From: JAPOXR01 sp964291445
GTDB lineage: Bacteria; Pseudomonadota; Alphaproteobacteria; Rhodobacterales; Rhodobacteraceae
Length of the DNA: 64,000 bases
Assembly (NCBI GenBank): GCA_964291445.2
Contig: OZ219862.1
Span: forward strand, 1 to 64,000
Reading direction: 5' to 3'
Below are positions 26,996-36,374 of the stretch, in pieces (within the stretch, counting starts at the first letter, position 1; each line of letters starts with the position of its first letter). The position numbers and the translations under genes are program-made. The notes under the pieces were generated by a model that ran no database searches, was not told where the DNA came from, and saw only the letters and a program-made list of their open reading frames with translations.

Positions 26996-29161
26996 TTACC
27001 GGTCGCCTGCCGATGGTGGTCCAAGGAGCGGCTCGGGATCGAGAAACCGCCTGAGCACGTTCTCGGTCACCCGGCTGACAGGGTTGGAGCCGGCATTCCA
27101 CAGCAGCGAAGTCGCCCAGGCGATGGACCCCGCCGACCACACCGCGCCGCCGCCAGCCGTCGTGAAATACACCATGTCGGCGCGCACGCGCCGGTTCTGG
27201 AGCCCGTCAAGGGCGCGGGTGGTGGTAATGAACTCCTCGCCCGTCAGGAGGCCGCCCTGTCCCACGTCCTCCGACGTTGCAAGGATGACCGATCCCGGGG
27301 GCGAGCCAAGATCGGCATCCCACCTGTCCAGTTCGAGGCCGACGGCCCCGCCGCCGCGATATCCGAAATCACCAATCACATCCGAGTTGAGCCCATCGAA
27401 CACGAATGCCAGGGCAGGATCGCGGGACGCCTCTGTGCGACGGAAGTGGGTCGAGCGGACGAAGAATGTCGAGCTGAAGCCGGTTCCGACCAGCATTTGC
27501 GGCGCGCGGCCATGCGTACGCCACAACCCGCCAGGCTCGCCGCTGAAGCTCAGATGGTGTTCACCAGGCTCGCCCTCCCATGTGCGCACCCCGGAGATGC
27601 CGCGACGGTTCTCGACGATTCCCGGGCGCTCATCGGACCATGCGACCCGCCAATAGAACCCGTTTCCTCCAAGGTAGAGGTGCCGGCCGCCGCTTTGCTG
27701 GTAGTCGTGGAGGGCATCCCACATCCGTGTTGAATAGTATTCCGGGTGCGATCCGGTGATCACCACCCTGTAGCCATCCAGCAAGTCACGACCATGGCGG
27801 TGCAAATCTTCATCGGTTGCAAGATCGTAGCCGAAACCCCGACTCTCCAGCCATTGCACGATGTGGGTGTCGTTCACGTAGTTGAAGGTATAGAGCCCCG
27901 GCCGCATGTTCATCAATGGCCGCCGCTCGCTGGAATAGACGACGCCCGAATCGTCGGCATGCGTGTCGTAATGCGACAGGCCCAGCTCGCGGTGCTCGTT
28001 GAGATAGAGTTCGTCCTCGCTCAGCACCATCGGTGCTTCGTAAAGGTTTTCCGTATTTTGGCTGTCGAACTTGATGTGGGTGTTTGCATAGGACAGGTAG
28101 GTGGCGGTCGCCGCGATCAGCAGGATGTCGGCCTGACGCTGGCCTGGCCGGACGGAGACAAAGAACGGCACGTCGCTCTGAACATCGTCGGAGGTCACCC
28201 GGGCGACATAATAGCCGGAACGGCTTCCGTCGGGTGCCGTGACCCTGAGCGAGGTATCCCAACGACAGTCGGTCATGTCGTCATCGTGAAAGTGAATCGC
28301 GCCATATTGCGACGGATCCCGTCGCCAGCTTTCGACGGAACCATTCCAGTTCGAGCCGGTTGCGCCCCGCATCGGCGTGTTGACAAGGGTCAGGTGAACG
28401 CCCTGCGGCCCGGTGTCGTGCGCCGTTGCGCTCTCGATGTGCCGGGAAAAATCCCAGGCGGCAATTGGTGTTGCAACCGCGCCGGCCTTGATCACGGGTG
28501 CCTCGATCTTGCCGTTATAGGCACATGTGACGACGGGATGACCGGCGCGCCAGCCCTCCATGGCGGCGCCGAAGATGATCGGGTTGTCGCATCCCGGCAA
28601 CAACACAATCGGTGCCGGGGCGTCCGATCTCTCGACATGTGGCCAGGTTGCCATGGCCGCGATCGGTTCGGCCGATATGGCGATGCGTTCATCGGAGGCT
28701 TCGAGGATGATCCGAAACCAGCGACGTCCCGGCAAGGGGCGGGTCAGAATTGCGGCCGATTTGCCGAGGCGAACGCCGAGATGGCCAAATCTGTCCATCT
28801 CCAGCCGCAATTCTCCCCAATGCAACAGGCATTGCGGCTTGCCGGTCGGGAGTGTTGGCCACACATTCATCTCGAGCCGCAGCGAATTCGCAACACCGGT
28901 CGCCGGTCCCCGGGGCGAAAAACCGAAGGATCCGGCGTTTGCCGGCTGATGCCTGACCGGGAGTCCGGTTGCCTTGCACCAATCTGCTGTCTCGAAACTG
29001 GCGCCTGGACCATTCGGGTCGATATCCCCGCATACGACGCGCATCACCGCAACGGAACAGGTGTCGGGCCCATTGCTCGACAATTTCAACTCGGTCGTCT
29101 CGCCGGCGTGGATCGCCAGCGGCTGGCAATAGCCGATCAGCCCGGTCGTGCTGATCACCAT
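26996..29161 (-). CDS. N,N-dimethylformamidase-like large subunit
   Basis: A 721-residue protein of the DMFase large (beta) subunit family. The N-terminal part is lectin/jelly-roll-like (to about residue 250). The C-terminal part has the amidohydrolase-like core with ATATYLSYANTHIKF (about 351-365), GLSHYDTHADDSG (about 394-406) and VVITGSHPEYYSTRMWD (about 466-482). Known DMFase uses a mononuclear iron held by two Tyr and one Glu; the HPEYY motif carries the likely Glu. The reaction would release formate or another acid from an amide; many homologues have unknown substrates. It starts at ATG 29161, overlapping the small-subunit stop by 7 bp; upstream in-frame codons are not needed. Confidence 0.8.
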   Translation of the reverse strand: MVISTTGLIGYCQPLAIHAGETTELKLSSNGPDTCSVAVMRVVCGDIDPNGPGASFETADWCKATGLPVRHQPANAGSFGFSPRGPATGVANSLRLEMNVWPTLPTGKPQCLLHWGELRLEMDRFGHLGVRLGKSAAILTRPLPGRRWFRIILEASDERIAISAEPIAAMATWPHVERSDAPAPIVLLPGCDNPIIFGAAMEGWRAGHPVVTCAYNGKIEAPVIKAGAVATPIAAWDFSRHIESATAHDTGPQGVHLTLVNTPMRGATGSNWNGSVESWRRDPSQYGAIHFHDDDMTDCRWDTSLRVTAPDGSRSGYYVARVTSDDVQSDVPFFVSVRPGQRQADILLIAATATYLSYANTHIKFDSQNTENLYEAPMVLSEDELYLNEHRELGLSHYDTHADDSGVVYSSERRPLMNMRPGLYTFNYVNDTHIVQWLESRGFGYDLATDEDLHRHGRDLLDGYRVVITGSHPEYYSTRMWDALHDYQQSGGRHLYLGGNGFYWRVAWSDERPGIVENRRGISGVRTWEGEPGEHHLSFSGEPGGLWRTHGRAPQMLVGTGFSSTFFVRSTHFRRTEASRDPALAFVFDGLNSDVIGDFGYRGGGAVGLELDRWDADLGSPPGSVILATSEDVGQGGLLTGEEFITTTRALDGLQNRRVRADMVYFTTAGGGAVWSAGSIAWATSLLWNAGSNPVSRVTENVLRRFLDPEPLLGPPSAGDR

Positions 29162-29496
29162 GGGTCCGCAACCGTGACCGGCATGCCGGTCAACTCCTGC
29201 CAGCGGCGCTTGAATATGTCCCATTCGGCCTCGGGGATGGACGCATAGCTCACCCCTTCGACCACAATGGGTGCAACGCCGCGCTCGCCGGTCAAGCGGA
29301 CCAGCGCGAATTTGCTGAAGGGCTCGATCACGGAAAGAGCCAGGCGGCCCTTCATCGGTGTCGACCGCATCCTGTCGAGCACGCGTTGCAACTCGGCACT
29401 GTAGGGTCCGCGAGGATTGTCACGGTATTCCAGCGCCAAATCCATTCGGCCTCCATCGAACTCGTATGTCGCATTGTCCGGGTCATAGCGAAGCAT
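29155..29496 (-). CDS. N,N-dimethylformamidase-like small subunit
   Basis: This 113-residue protein starts with MLRYDPDNATYEFDGGRMDL and ends MPVTVADPW. It is chosen to start at 29496, where AGGAG lies six bases upstream. Size and position match the small (alpha) subunit of DMFase, which is about 130 residues and encoded directly before the large subunit. The 7-bp overlap with the large-subunit gene suggests coupled synthesis of the two partners. The pairing supports the assignment of both genes. Sequence recognition of the small subunit alone would be weak. Confidence 0.72.
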   Translation of the reverse strand: MLRYDPDNATYEFDGGRMDLALEYRDNPRGPYSAELQRVLDRMRSTPMKGRLALSVIEPFSKFALVRLTGERGVAPIVVEGVSYASIPEAEWDIFKRRWQELTGMPVTVADPW

Positions 29497-29594
29497 GGCC
29501 GTCTCCTCGCAATCCATTTTGAGATTGCCACCTGGCGCGGTTATTGTGAATATCATTCTTTGCGGGGACAGAGATGCATTTATCCTGCCATGTC

Positions 29595-30770
29595 ATGCGA
29601 ATCCGTCCCTCGGGGACGATACGGCTGGCCGAGATGGCACGCCAGCGTGCCGATTCGGGAAAAAGAACGCATGATCTCGCCGAGGGTGAGTCGAGCTTCG
29701 ATACGCCTGACCACATCATTGAAGCTGCACACCGGGCGGCATGTGAGGGTCAGACGCGCTACACGTCGGTTGCCGGGACCGCGGTGCTCCGCGAGGCGGT
29801 AGCCAAGAAATTCCGCAGCGAGAACGGGCTTGCATGCGATACGGATTGCGTGATCATTGGTACCGGTGCCAAGCAGTTGATCTACACGGCCTTGTGTGCC
29901 GGCCTTGATGTCGGGGACCGGGTGATCGTTCCGGCTCCGTACTGGACCAGCTATCCGGACATCGTCAAGCTCGCCGGTGGCGAGCCAGTGATCGTGTGCT
30001 GTGCCAGAACAGGCTCCAGGCTGACACCGGAAGCGCTGGACGCGGCCATCGGGCCGCGCACGCGCTTCCTGATCCTGAATTCGCCGGGCAATCCCGGCGG
30101 GACGGTCTACGGCGCTGGCGAGTTGCTGGCGCTGGCCGAGGTGCTGCGCCGTCATCCCCATATCGGCATCCTGAGCGACGACATCTACGAAAAGATCCTG
30201 TACCGGGACGAGCCCTTTGTCACGCTGGCGCAGGTTGCGCCGGATTTGGCCGAACGGACGGTGACGGTGAACGGCCTGTCCAAATCCTACGCCATGACAG
30301 GCTGGCGCGTCGGTTATGCAACAGGCCCCGGCAAGTTCATTGCTGCCATGTCCAAGCTCCAGGGTCAATTGACCACCTGTACAAGCTCGATTGCGCAGGC
30401 GGCAGCACTCGCCGCCCTGACCGGGCCACAGGATTTTCTTGACAATTGGCTGGCTGCCTATCTCCGTCGTCGTGACATGCTGCTGGCCGCGATTGCCAGG
30501 ATCCCGGGTCTGGAGGCGCGCGTGCCCGAAGGTGCCTTCTATGTCTTCGCCGCGTGCAATGGGCTTCTCGGTCGGCAGACGCCGAAGGGCGGCATGATTC
30601 GCACCGACATCGAGCTCTCCGAATACCTGCTGGAGGCGTCAGGCGTGGCGTTGGTTCCCGGAACCGAATTCGGCGCACCCGGTTATTTGCGACTCTGTTT
30701 TGCAAAACCCGACGAAGTGATGGCCGAAGCGTCGAGGGACATGGCTGACGCAATCACCGCGCTCGGCTGA
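29595..30770 (+). CDS. PLP-dependent class I aminotransferase (aspartate aminotransferase-like)
   Basis: A 391-residue fold-type I aminotransferase. It shows GQTRYTSVAGTAVLREAVAKK, the cofactor-binding VPAPYWTSYPD, NSPGNPGG, SDDIYEKILY and the PLP-binding Lys in NGLSKSYAMTGWRVGY; the carboxylate-binding Arg is in the C-terminal YLRLCFAKP. It transfers an amino group between an amino acid and a 2-oxo acid. The start at 29595 (MRIRPSGT) matches the family better than 29574. It is divergent from the DMFase-like operon (98 bp between starts) and converges on the PrpD-like gene, whose stop overlaps it by 17 bp. Confidence 0.9.
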   Translation: MRIRPSGTIRLAEMARQRADSGKRTHDLAEGESSFDTPDHIIEAAHRAACEGQTRYTSVAGTAVLREAVAKKFRSENGLACDTDCVIIGTGAKQLIYTALCAGLDVGDRVIVPAPYWTSYPDIVKLAGGEPVIVCCARTGSRLTPEALDAAIGPRTRFLILNSPGNPGGTVYGAGELLALAEVLRRHPHIGILSDDIYEKILYRDEPFVTLAQVAPDLAERTVTVNGLSKSYAMTGWRVGYATGPGKFIAAMSKLQGQLTTCTSSIAQAAALAALTGPQDFLDNWLAAYLRRRDMLLAAIARIPGLEARVPEGAFYVFAACNGLLGRQTPKGGMIRTDIELSEYLLEASGVALVPGTEFGAPGYLRLCFAKPDEVMAEASRDMADAITALG

Positions 30771-32157
30771 TCCGGCGCCGAATGGGCCGGGCAAATCCTG
30801 CCTCCATCCCAGCCAGGGCGGACTCGCCGGCCGAGCGGGATGTGCCGATCAGGTCGGCCAGTTCTCGCACCGGGTTCTGCCGAAGTGCAAAAATGGCGGT
30901 TGCGATTGATGCAGCGCGCTCGTGACCAAGCACCGGGTCGAAAAGTCGGTGGAATTTTGCAACGAGATGAGATCTGTCCATGGGGTTGGCAGGATCGCCG
31001 AATGCGGAATCGACGCGCTTTGCAATCGGGCGTCCGTTTGACACCACCTCGACGATTGATGGTGCCAGGCGGGGGAACAGGGTCTGAAGCTCATCATCAT
31101 GGCGGATGTCGATGCGTTCGCCAAAGCGGAGCACCTCCTCGTCCTCGAGCAACGACAAATCGAGCGGAAGCAGTGCCTCTCGACCCTTGAAGGCCGCCGC
31201 CGACAGCACGAAGGGAATCGAGAACTGGGCCTCCGTATCCGAGGCCGGGCGAAGGTGATTGCCAAGGGCGACGGCACGGTCGAATGTCCTGACAGTGACA
31301 TGGTCAATCCGGTCAGGCGGCAGCGCCTCGTCGTCCATGATGTCCAGAAATGCGTCGATGGCGGCGTGGATCCACCGGCAGCAGGCGTATGGCTTGAAGA
31401 ACAGACCATCGACCGCCGCGAAGTCATCGAGGCCTTCGACCAACCTCGATGGCGAGTACAGCTCGCCAGTCTCGAAGGTATCCGGATAGCCCCGGAACCC
31501 GGCACTGGCGAGGTCGACGGCACGCAGCGCCGTGAATACGGACCAGGCAATCCCTTCCTTCACATCCGATCCGGCAAAGCCGTGCGAATCGGCCGAGCCG
31601 AGCCGGGGGGCATGCTGCTCGGAAATGAGAATGCTCTGGGCAATCGTCTCGGGCGGCAAATTGTACAGCCGGGCGACGGCAGCCGCGGCACCGGTGCCAC
31701 TCCAGCGTCCGCTGACTGTTGAAGCGTGCTGCTCCGGCACACGCGCAAGGGCAACTCGTACGGAGACTTCATAGCCGAGGACAATTGCGGTGAGCAGTTG
31801 CTCGCCCGGCGTGTCAGGCGACACCGCGGCCAGGGAGGCAGCAATGATTGCCGCGCCAGGGTGGCCCGCCGCCATTCGATGTCCATCATCGATATCGAGC
31901 GCCGTCGCCGCCATCGTGTTCAGTGTTGCCGCCGTCGCCGTATCGCAAATCCTGCCCGTGAACCAGACCGACGCCGCGCCATCCTGCCCGGGAAAGGCGC
32001 GGGACATCGCCATCGTGCCGGCCGCGCTGCTGCCTGCAGCGGCGGCACCGAGGACGTCAAGCATGCAATCGGAGGCGCGCGCCATGACCGCATCGGGGAT
32101 CTCGTTTGGCCGTGTCGCGCCGACCATTCGGGCGAGCGCGAGAATAGCCTGGCTCAT
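30754..32157 (-). CDS. MmgE/PrpD family protein
   Basis: The 467-residue protein has the family landmarks DCMLDVLGAAAAGSSAAG, ALDIDDGHRMAAGHPGAAII, SDVKEGIAWSVFTALRAVDL, the Lys/Cys region FFKPYACCRWIHAAIDA and the C-terminal NGRPIAKRVDSAFGDPANPM. Known members include 2-methylcitrate dehydratase and cis-aconitate decarboxylase, but many act in other catabolic pathways. The ATG at 32157 overlaps the dehydrogenase stop by 4 bp (ATGA); a GTG at 32163 is the alternative. It is the last gene of a three-gene leftward operon. Confidence 0.88.
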   Translation of the reverse strand: MSQAILALARMVGATRPNEIPDAVMARASDCMLDVLGAAAAGSSAAGTMAMSRAFPGQDGAASVWFTGRICDTATAATLNTMAATALDIDDGHRMAAGHPGAAIIAASLAAVSPDTPGEQLLTAIVLGYEVSVRVALARVPEQHASTVSGRWSGTGAAAAVARLYNLPPETIAQSILISEQHAPRLGSADSHGFAGSDVKEGIAWSVFTALRAVDLASAGFRGYPDTFETGELYSPSRLVEGLDDFAAVDGLFFKPYACCRWIHAAIDAFLDIMDDEALPPDRIDHVTVRTFDRAVALGNHLRPASDTEAQFSIPFVLSAAAFKGREALLPLDLSLLEDEEVLRFGERIDIRHDDELQTLFPRLAPSIVEVVSNGRPIAKRVDSAFGDPANPMDRSHLVAKFHRLFDPVLGHERAASIATAIFALRQNPVRELADLIGTSRSAGESALAGMEAGFARPIRRRISRAR

Positions 32158-33080
32158 GCGCACTCCCTGACGTGGCGGCCCAGGAGATCAAGGCCGGCGC
32201 GCAGGAGCCGGTCGATGGCCTGGCTCGTCATCCAGGCAGAATGCGGTGTCAGCGTCACGTTGTCCATGGTGCAAAGCGCATGTTCTGCCGATAGCGGTTC
32301 GGTCTCGAACACGTCCAGCGCCGCATGACCGACCTGGCCCGAAGCCAGTGCGCCCAACAGCGCTCGCTCGTCGATCAATGCGCCGCGTGCGGTGTTGACG
32401 AGGACCATGCCCGCACGTGCCCGGGCGAAGTCGGCGGCACCGACGATGCTCCGTGTTTCCGGGGACAGCGCCAGATGCAGCGAAACGATGTCGGCCCGGG
32501 AGAAGACCTCGTCCTTTGACACCATCTCGACCGGTGCACCGCGTGCATCGCCGGAAGGCGTCCAGCCAATGACTTGCGCCCCCAGTGCGTCGGCGAGCCG
32601 GGCGGTCTCGGCGCCAATCCCGCCAATGCCGAGAATGCCGAAAGTCTTGCCGGCGAATTCCTCGGCCCGCATCAACCGGAACCTGCCCCGTCGGACGGCA
32701 CGGTCCATCTCGGCGATTCGCTTCAGCCCGGCCAATGCAAGCGTCACCGCATGTTCGGCCACCGCGCGGTCGCCATAGCCCTTGATTCCCTCGAAACGGA
32801 TACCCAGTTCGGCCGCCGCATCCAGATCGCCATGCGTTGCCAGGCCGGTCGAGAGATAGGCGATCGTTTGCAGGTCCGGGCAGGCATTCAGGACTCGTCC
32901 AGACATGTAGCCCATGTAAACGAGCGCGTTTCTCCGCCCTGAAAGACGCGCGATCAACTCGTCCTCATCCACAGGTTCGTCGCGCCAGATCACGAGCTCC
33001 GGGACAACACGAATCATGTCGTCGGTCAGTCGCTCCGCCATCGCGCCGTAGCAGTCGACGAAAGCCGGCTTGCCGGCCAT
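32154..33080 (-). CDS. D-isomer-specific 2-hydroxyacid dehydrogenase
   Basis: A 308-residue NAD(P)-dependent dehydrogenase. The Rossmann motif GKTFGILGIGGIGAETA (about 145), catalytic Arg in NTARGALIDE, Glu in DVFETEPLS and His in LTPHSAWM are present. It interconverts a 2-hydroxy and a 2-oxo acid. It overlaps the flavoprotein gene (TGATG) and the PrpD-like gene (ATGA), so all three are coupled. With an amino-acid-type oxidase in front, it could reduce the 2-oxo acid formed (inference). Confidence 0.9.
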   Translation of the reverse strand: MAGKPAFVDCYGAMAERLTDDMIRVVPELVIWRDEPVDEDELIARLSGRRNALVYMGYMSGRVLNACPDLQTIAYLSTGLATHGDLDAAAELGIRFEGIKGYGDRAVAEHAVTLALAGLKRIAEMDRAVRRGRFRLMRAEEFAGKTFGILGIGGIGAETARLADALGAQVIGWTPSGDARGAPVEMVSKDEVFSRADIVSLHLALSPETRSIVGAADFARARAGMVLVNTARGALIDERALLGALASGQVGHAALDVFETEPLSAEHALCTMDNVTLTPHSAWMTSQAIDRLLRAGLDLLGRHVRECA

Positions 33081-34381
33081 CAGCCCACGACCGAGAAGCT
33101 GCTTTCGCGGTTGATCTCGCGCAGGCGCGAGCAGAACCTCATGTTCAGCGTGTAGTCCATGTGCGGAAGCCGGTAACTCATCGGGTTTGCGTCATGGTCG
33201 TTGCCGGCCTCGCAGTAATCGATGAGTTCCTTCATCATCATGCCGACAACCGGCGCGTTCTTGAACTGGTTGCCGCTGGTTCCGACGGCCATGTAGAAAC
33301 CTGCCAAATCGGAGCAATCATAGATCGGGATCCAGTCGTCGGACACATCGTAGAGATCGGCGATGCCCTGCACCGAATTCGGCACGCCCATCTCCGGGAA
33401 ACGCTGCGCGCCGCGCAGGGCCTGCAGTCGTGCCTGCTCCGTCACGTCGGTGTTCCACGCATCCGGGTCCACCCATTCCAGCTCGTCGCATTGTGGCTCT
33501 TCGCTGCCAATCAGGATCTTGTTGCCAATCTCCGGCCGCCAGTATCCACCGATATCGGCATCCGAGCAGATCAGGCCATCCCTTTCGAAATCGAAGCCCT
33601 TCGGCGAGGGAACATGGGCAACCTCGACACGAAGCGCCCGTGTGGCGATGTTCATGCCATCCGCCACGCCGGCCAACTCGTTGATCTTGAAGGAATGCGG
33701 GCCCGCAGCGTTGACGACAACCGGCGCCGTGATTTCGGTCTCGTCGTCAAGTCTCACGCCTGACACGCGTCCACCATGCCGCAGGATTTCCACGACCCGC
33801 CTGCCGGTGATGAAGTCCGCGCCCTTGCGCGTTGCAGCTGCCTGGATGTTCTGGGTGGCCAGCATCGGGTCACTGACATAGCCGGCCTTCGGGAAAAACA
33901 GCACGTAGCGCATCTCGCCGTCCTGCTGGCCGAAATCGGGATCATCGGCAGGTCTCGCCGGATGGAAGTGGCCCGGATTCATGATCGGCAGCCTGGCGCG
34001 GATCTTGGCCGGCGTCCAGACCTCGTAGGGGATGCCAATGGCGATGGCGATCTCTTCCAGCTTCAGCCCGTAGCCATTGTCCTCGAAGCATGTATAGAGG
34101 CAACCGACCTCCCGGTAGGTCGCCAGCGTTTCACCGGCTTCGGCCTCGAGATAGCCGGGAAAATCCTCCCAGCAGGGATAGTTCGACTTGGCCAGGGCGG
34201 CACCGTCCAGCGTCGAATAATGTGTCCGGATGATGGCGCAGGAATTGCAGGTGGATCCGGAGCCGGCGACCGCGTTCTTGTCGATGCCCGCGACCCGCCT
34301 GCCATCCCTGGCCAGTTCGTAGGCAATGGCGGCCCCGATGATTCCGGCGCCGACAATGATTGCATCGTAGTGTTTGACCAT
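33080..34381 (-). CDS. FAD-dependent DAO-family oxidoreductase (sarcosine-oxidase / D-amino-acid-dehydrogenase-like)
   Basis: A 433-residue protein with the N-terminal dinucleotide fold DAIIVGAGIIGAAIAYELA, a conserved SGSTCNSCAIIRTHYS segment, VVNAAGPHSFKINELAG in the middle and the C-terminal AGFYMAVGTSGNQFKNAP, all typical of the DAO family. It should oxidise a C-N bond of an amino acid or N-methyl amino acid, passing electrons to O2 or the respiratory chain. It is the first gene of the leftward operon; an AT-rich inverted repeat lies 24 bp upstream of its start (34405-34423). The TRAP transporter genes end 122 bp upstream on the same strand. Confidence 0.88.
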   Translation of the reverse strand: MVKHYDAIIVGAGIIGAAIAYELARDGRRVAGIDKNAVAGSGSTCNSCAIIRTHYSTLDGAALAKSNYPCWEDFPGYLEAEAGETLATYREVGCLYTCFEDNGYGLKLEEIAIAIGIPYEVWTPAKIRARLPIMNPGHFHPARPADDPDFGQQDGEMRYVLFFPKAGYVSDPMLATQNIQAAATRKGADFITGRRVVEILRHGGRVSGVRLDDETEITAPVVVNAAGPHSFKINELAGVADGMNIATRALRVEVAHVPSPKGFDFERDGLICSDADIGGYWRPEIGNKILIGSEEPQCDELEWVDPDAWNTDVTEQARLQALRGAQRFPEMGVPNSVQGIADLYDVSDDWIPIYDCSDLAGFYMAVGTSGNQFKNAPVVGMMMKELIDYCEAGNDHDANPMSYRLPHMDYTLNMRFCSRLREINRESSFSVVG

Positions 34382-34404
34382 TTGGAGGCTACCCGGTATT
34401 CTTG

Positions 34405-34423
34405 GATATATCTCAAATATATT
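34405..34423. promoter_or_regulatory. Candidate operator, site 1 (AT-rich inverted repeat)
   Basis: ATATAT-CTCAA-ATATAT, upstream of the DAO-type flavoprotein gene. The same pattern, ATATATCTC(A/G)AATATATT, occurs at 38419-38439. It stands out from the GC-rich surroundings. The likely binder is the GntR-family protein encoded at 44743-45507 (inference). Confidence 0.55.
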
Positions 34424-34475
34424 ATAGCGATTCCGAGAGGTTGCAATCGGAAACCTGCCGGGATGCCGTGAATTC

Positions 34476-34494
34476 GCCTGCCTTGCGGGCAGGC
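34476..34494 (-). terminator. Hairpin after dctM
   Basis: Arms GCCTGCC / GGCAGGC with a five-base loop, 10 bp past the dctM stop on the minus strand. It could terminate or attenuate the transporter transcript before the flavoprotein operon. There is no T-run, so read-through is possible. Confidence 0.4.
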
Positions 34495-34503
34495 ATAAGG
34501 TGG

Positions 34504-35811
34504 TCAGAGGATGACGTCGGGCAGCCAGAGCGCAATCTGCGGGAAGACGGCGATGATCACGGCCGCAAGGAGCATCAGCAGGAAGAACGGGAATGCACCC
34601 CGGGCGATTTCCCCTATCGGTTTGCCGGTTATTCCCTGCAGCACGAAGAGGTTGAATCCGATCGGCGGCGTGATCAGGCCGAGTTCGATCATGATGACAA
34701 GATAGACTCCGAACCAGATCGGGTCCCAGCCGGCCGCCACCACGATGGGCAGCGTGATCGGCAATGTCATCACCATGATTGACAGCCCGTCCAGGAACAT
34801 TCCCAGGATAACGTAGAAGGCACCGATCAGGATGACGATTCCAGCCGGACCAAGGTTCATGGCAGCGATGAGCTTGGCAACTTCCTGGGGAACATGGAGA
34901 TAGGCCATCGTGGACGACATGAAGCTGGCGGCAACCAGGATCGTCACCACCATGCAGGTAATCCGCGTCGCCCCGGTCAGGGCATCGACGAATACCGACC
35001 AGGAGAACTGTCCCAGCACGATCACGAGCAGCACCGAGGCGGCAAAGCCAAGAGCTGCGGCTTCCGACGGTGTCACGACGCCGGTGTAGATTCCGCCCAG
35101 TATGATGAACATCAGGACCAGGATCGGTGCCAGGTCAACCAGGCTCATCAGGTAGTCGATCGGGCGGTAACGGATGCTTTCGGTGCCGCCGGTGACCGGT
35201 GCCACCATCGCCCGGTAGATGATGTAGAACGAGTACAGCACGGAGATCAGCAATCCCGGCAGGATGCCGGCCGCAAACAGCCCGGTGATCGACTGTTCGG
35301 CCAGGACTCCGTAGATGATCATGGAGATCGAAGGCGGGATCATCAGGCCGAGGCTCCCGGCTCCGGCGAGCGAGCCCGTGGCGATGCGGCTGTCATATCC
35401 CCGCCGCTCGAGTTCGGTCATCGTGATCTTTCCGACCGTGGCCGTCGTGGCCGTGCTGGACCCGCTCACGGCAGCGAACAGGGTACATCCGACAACATTG
35501 CAATGAAGCAGCTTGCCGGGGATCAGGCTGGTCCAGGGCGAGAGACCCCGGAACAATCGATCCGAGACATCGGTTCTGAACATGAGCTCGCCCATGAAAA
35601 TGAACATTGGAATGGCGGCAAGTTCCCATGTGCTGGCCGTTCGCCACATGGTCCCCTTCATGACGGGGCCGACCCGTGACAGCGGGAAATCAAGCAGCAG
35701 GACGAGAGCTGTCAGCCCGACCATCAACAGCGCGACGAAGATCCAGGAACCGATACCGAGATAAAACGCAAGGAAGCCGAAGACCAGGGCGGAAAGGGCA
35801 ATCTCTTCCAT
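34504..35811 (-). CDS. dctM: TRAP transporter large permease
   Basis: A 435-residue membrane protein of the DctM family with about 12 transmembrane segments. Conserved stretches are AIPMFIFMGELMFRTDVSDR, LHCNVVGCTLFAAVSGSSTA, GSLAGAGSLGLMIPPSISMI and MIELGLITPPIGFNLFVLQG. It forms the Na+-driven translocation channel with DctQ. The start at 35811 is 4 bp after the dctQ stop; a longer upstream frame overlaps dctQ and is not used. Confidence 0.93.
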   Translation of the reverse strand: MEEIALSALVFGFLAFYLGIGSWIFVALLMVGLTALVLLLDFPLSRVGPVMKGTMWRTASTWELAAIPMFIFMGELMFRTDVSDRLFRGLSPWTSLIPGKLLHCNVVGCTLFAAVSGSSTATTATVGKITMTELERRGYDSRIATGSLAGAGSLGLMIPPSISMIIYGVLAEQSITGLFAAGILPGLLISVLYSFYIIYRAMVAPVTGGTESIRYRPIDYLMSLVDLAPILVLMFIILGGIYTGVVTPSEAAALGFAASVLLVIVLGQFSWSVFVDALTGATRITCMVVTILVAASFMSSTMAYLHVPQEVAKLIAAMNLGPAGIVILIGAFYVILGMFLDGLSIMVMTLPITLPIVVAAGWDPIWFGVYLVIMIELGLITPPIGFNLFVLQGITGKPIGEIARGAFPFFLLMLLAAVIIAVFPQIALWLPDVIL

Positions 35812-35815
35812 TGCG

Positions 35816-36346
35816 CTATTCGATCCCCAGCTCGGCGGCCTTGGCGGAAGAGAGATCGGCCTCGCCCATGAGCACACGCATCAGGTAGGATACAAACTGG
35901 AGGAGAAGAATGGCGAGGCCGACTGAAATGAAGGATTCGGGCAACCAGAGCGGTACCTGGGCAATGGTCTCGCTTACATATCCTCGTTCGTAGTTTCGGA
36001 TGACGTTTCGCGTGAAAAACCAGAACGCCATGCCGCAACTGAAGATCCCGAAGATTATGCATGTCACTTCGACTGCGCGCCTGGCCAGGCCGCCGCTCTT
36101 CATGTTCGCCAGCAGCAGGTTCATGCGGATGAGCGTTCCCTTCTCGAGGGCCTGTCCGAGTGCAAGGAAGCTCATTGCACCGATTCCGTAACCCACGAGT
36201 TCATCGGCCATGTGCGTGGATGACGCGTAGAAGGTTCTGAGGACGACTTCCGTCAGGATGAGGCCCGTCATGCCCAACAGTATCGTCACTGCTGCAAACA
36301 TGCCGAGGCCATTGACGAATGAAGAAAACCGATGGAGATGGGTCAT
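35816..36346 (-). CDS. dctQ: TRAP transporter small permease
   Basis: This 176-residue DctQ-family membrane protein has four hydrophobic segments (about 15-40, 52-75, 90-115 and 135-158) and the usual TEVVLRTF and MNLLLANM-like stretches. The start at 36346 follows AGGTGAGTGG; the upstream extension of the open frame reads through a hairpin and is not coding. It lies between dctP and dctM in one leftward operon. Confidence 0.87.
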   Translation of the reverse strand: MTHLHRFSSFVNGLGMFAAVTILLGMTGLILTEVVLRTFYASSTHMADELVGYGIGAMSFLALGQALEKGTLIRMNLLLANMKSGGLARRAVEVTCIIFGIFSCGMAFWFFTRNVIRNYERGYVSETIAQVPLWLPESFISVGLAILLLQFVSYLMRVLMGEADLSSAKAAELGIE

Positions 36347-36374
36347 TGACGACCACTCACCTCTCTTCAAAAGA

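Noticed and set aside
27746..29248. Plus-strand open frame of 500 codons
   Set aside because: It is antisense to the DMFase-like large subunit, whose motifs and partner gene are clear.
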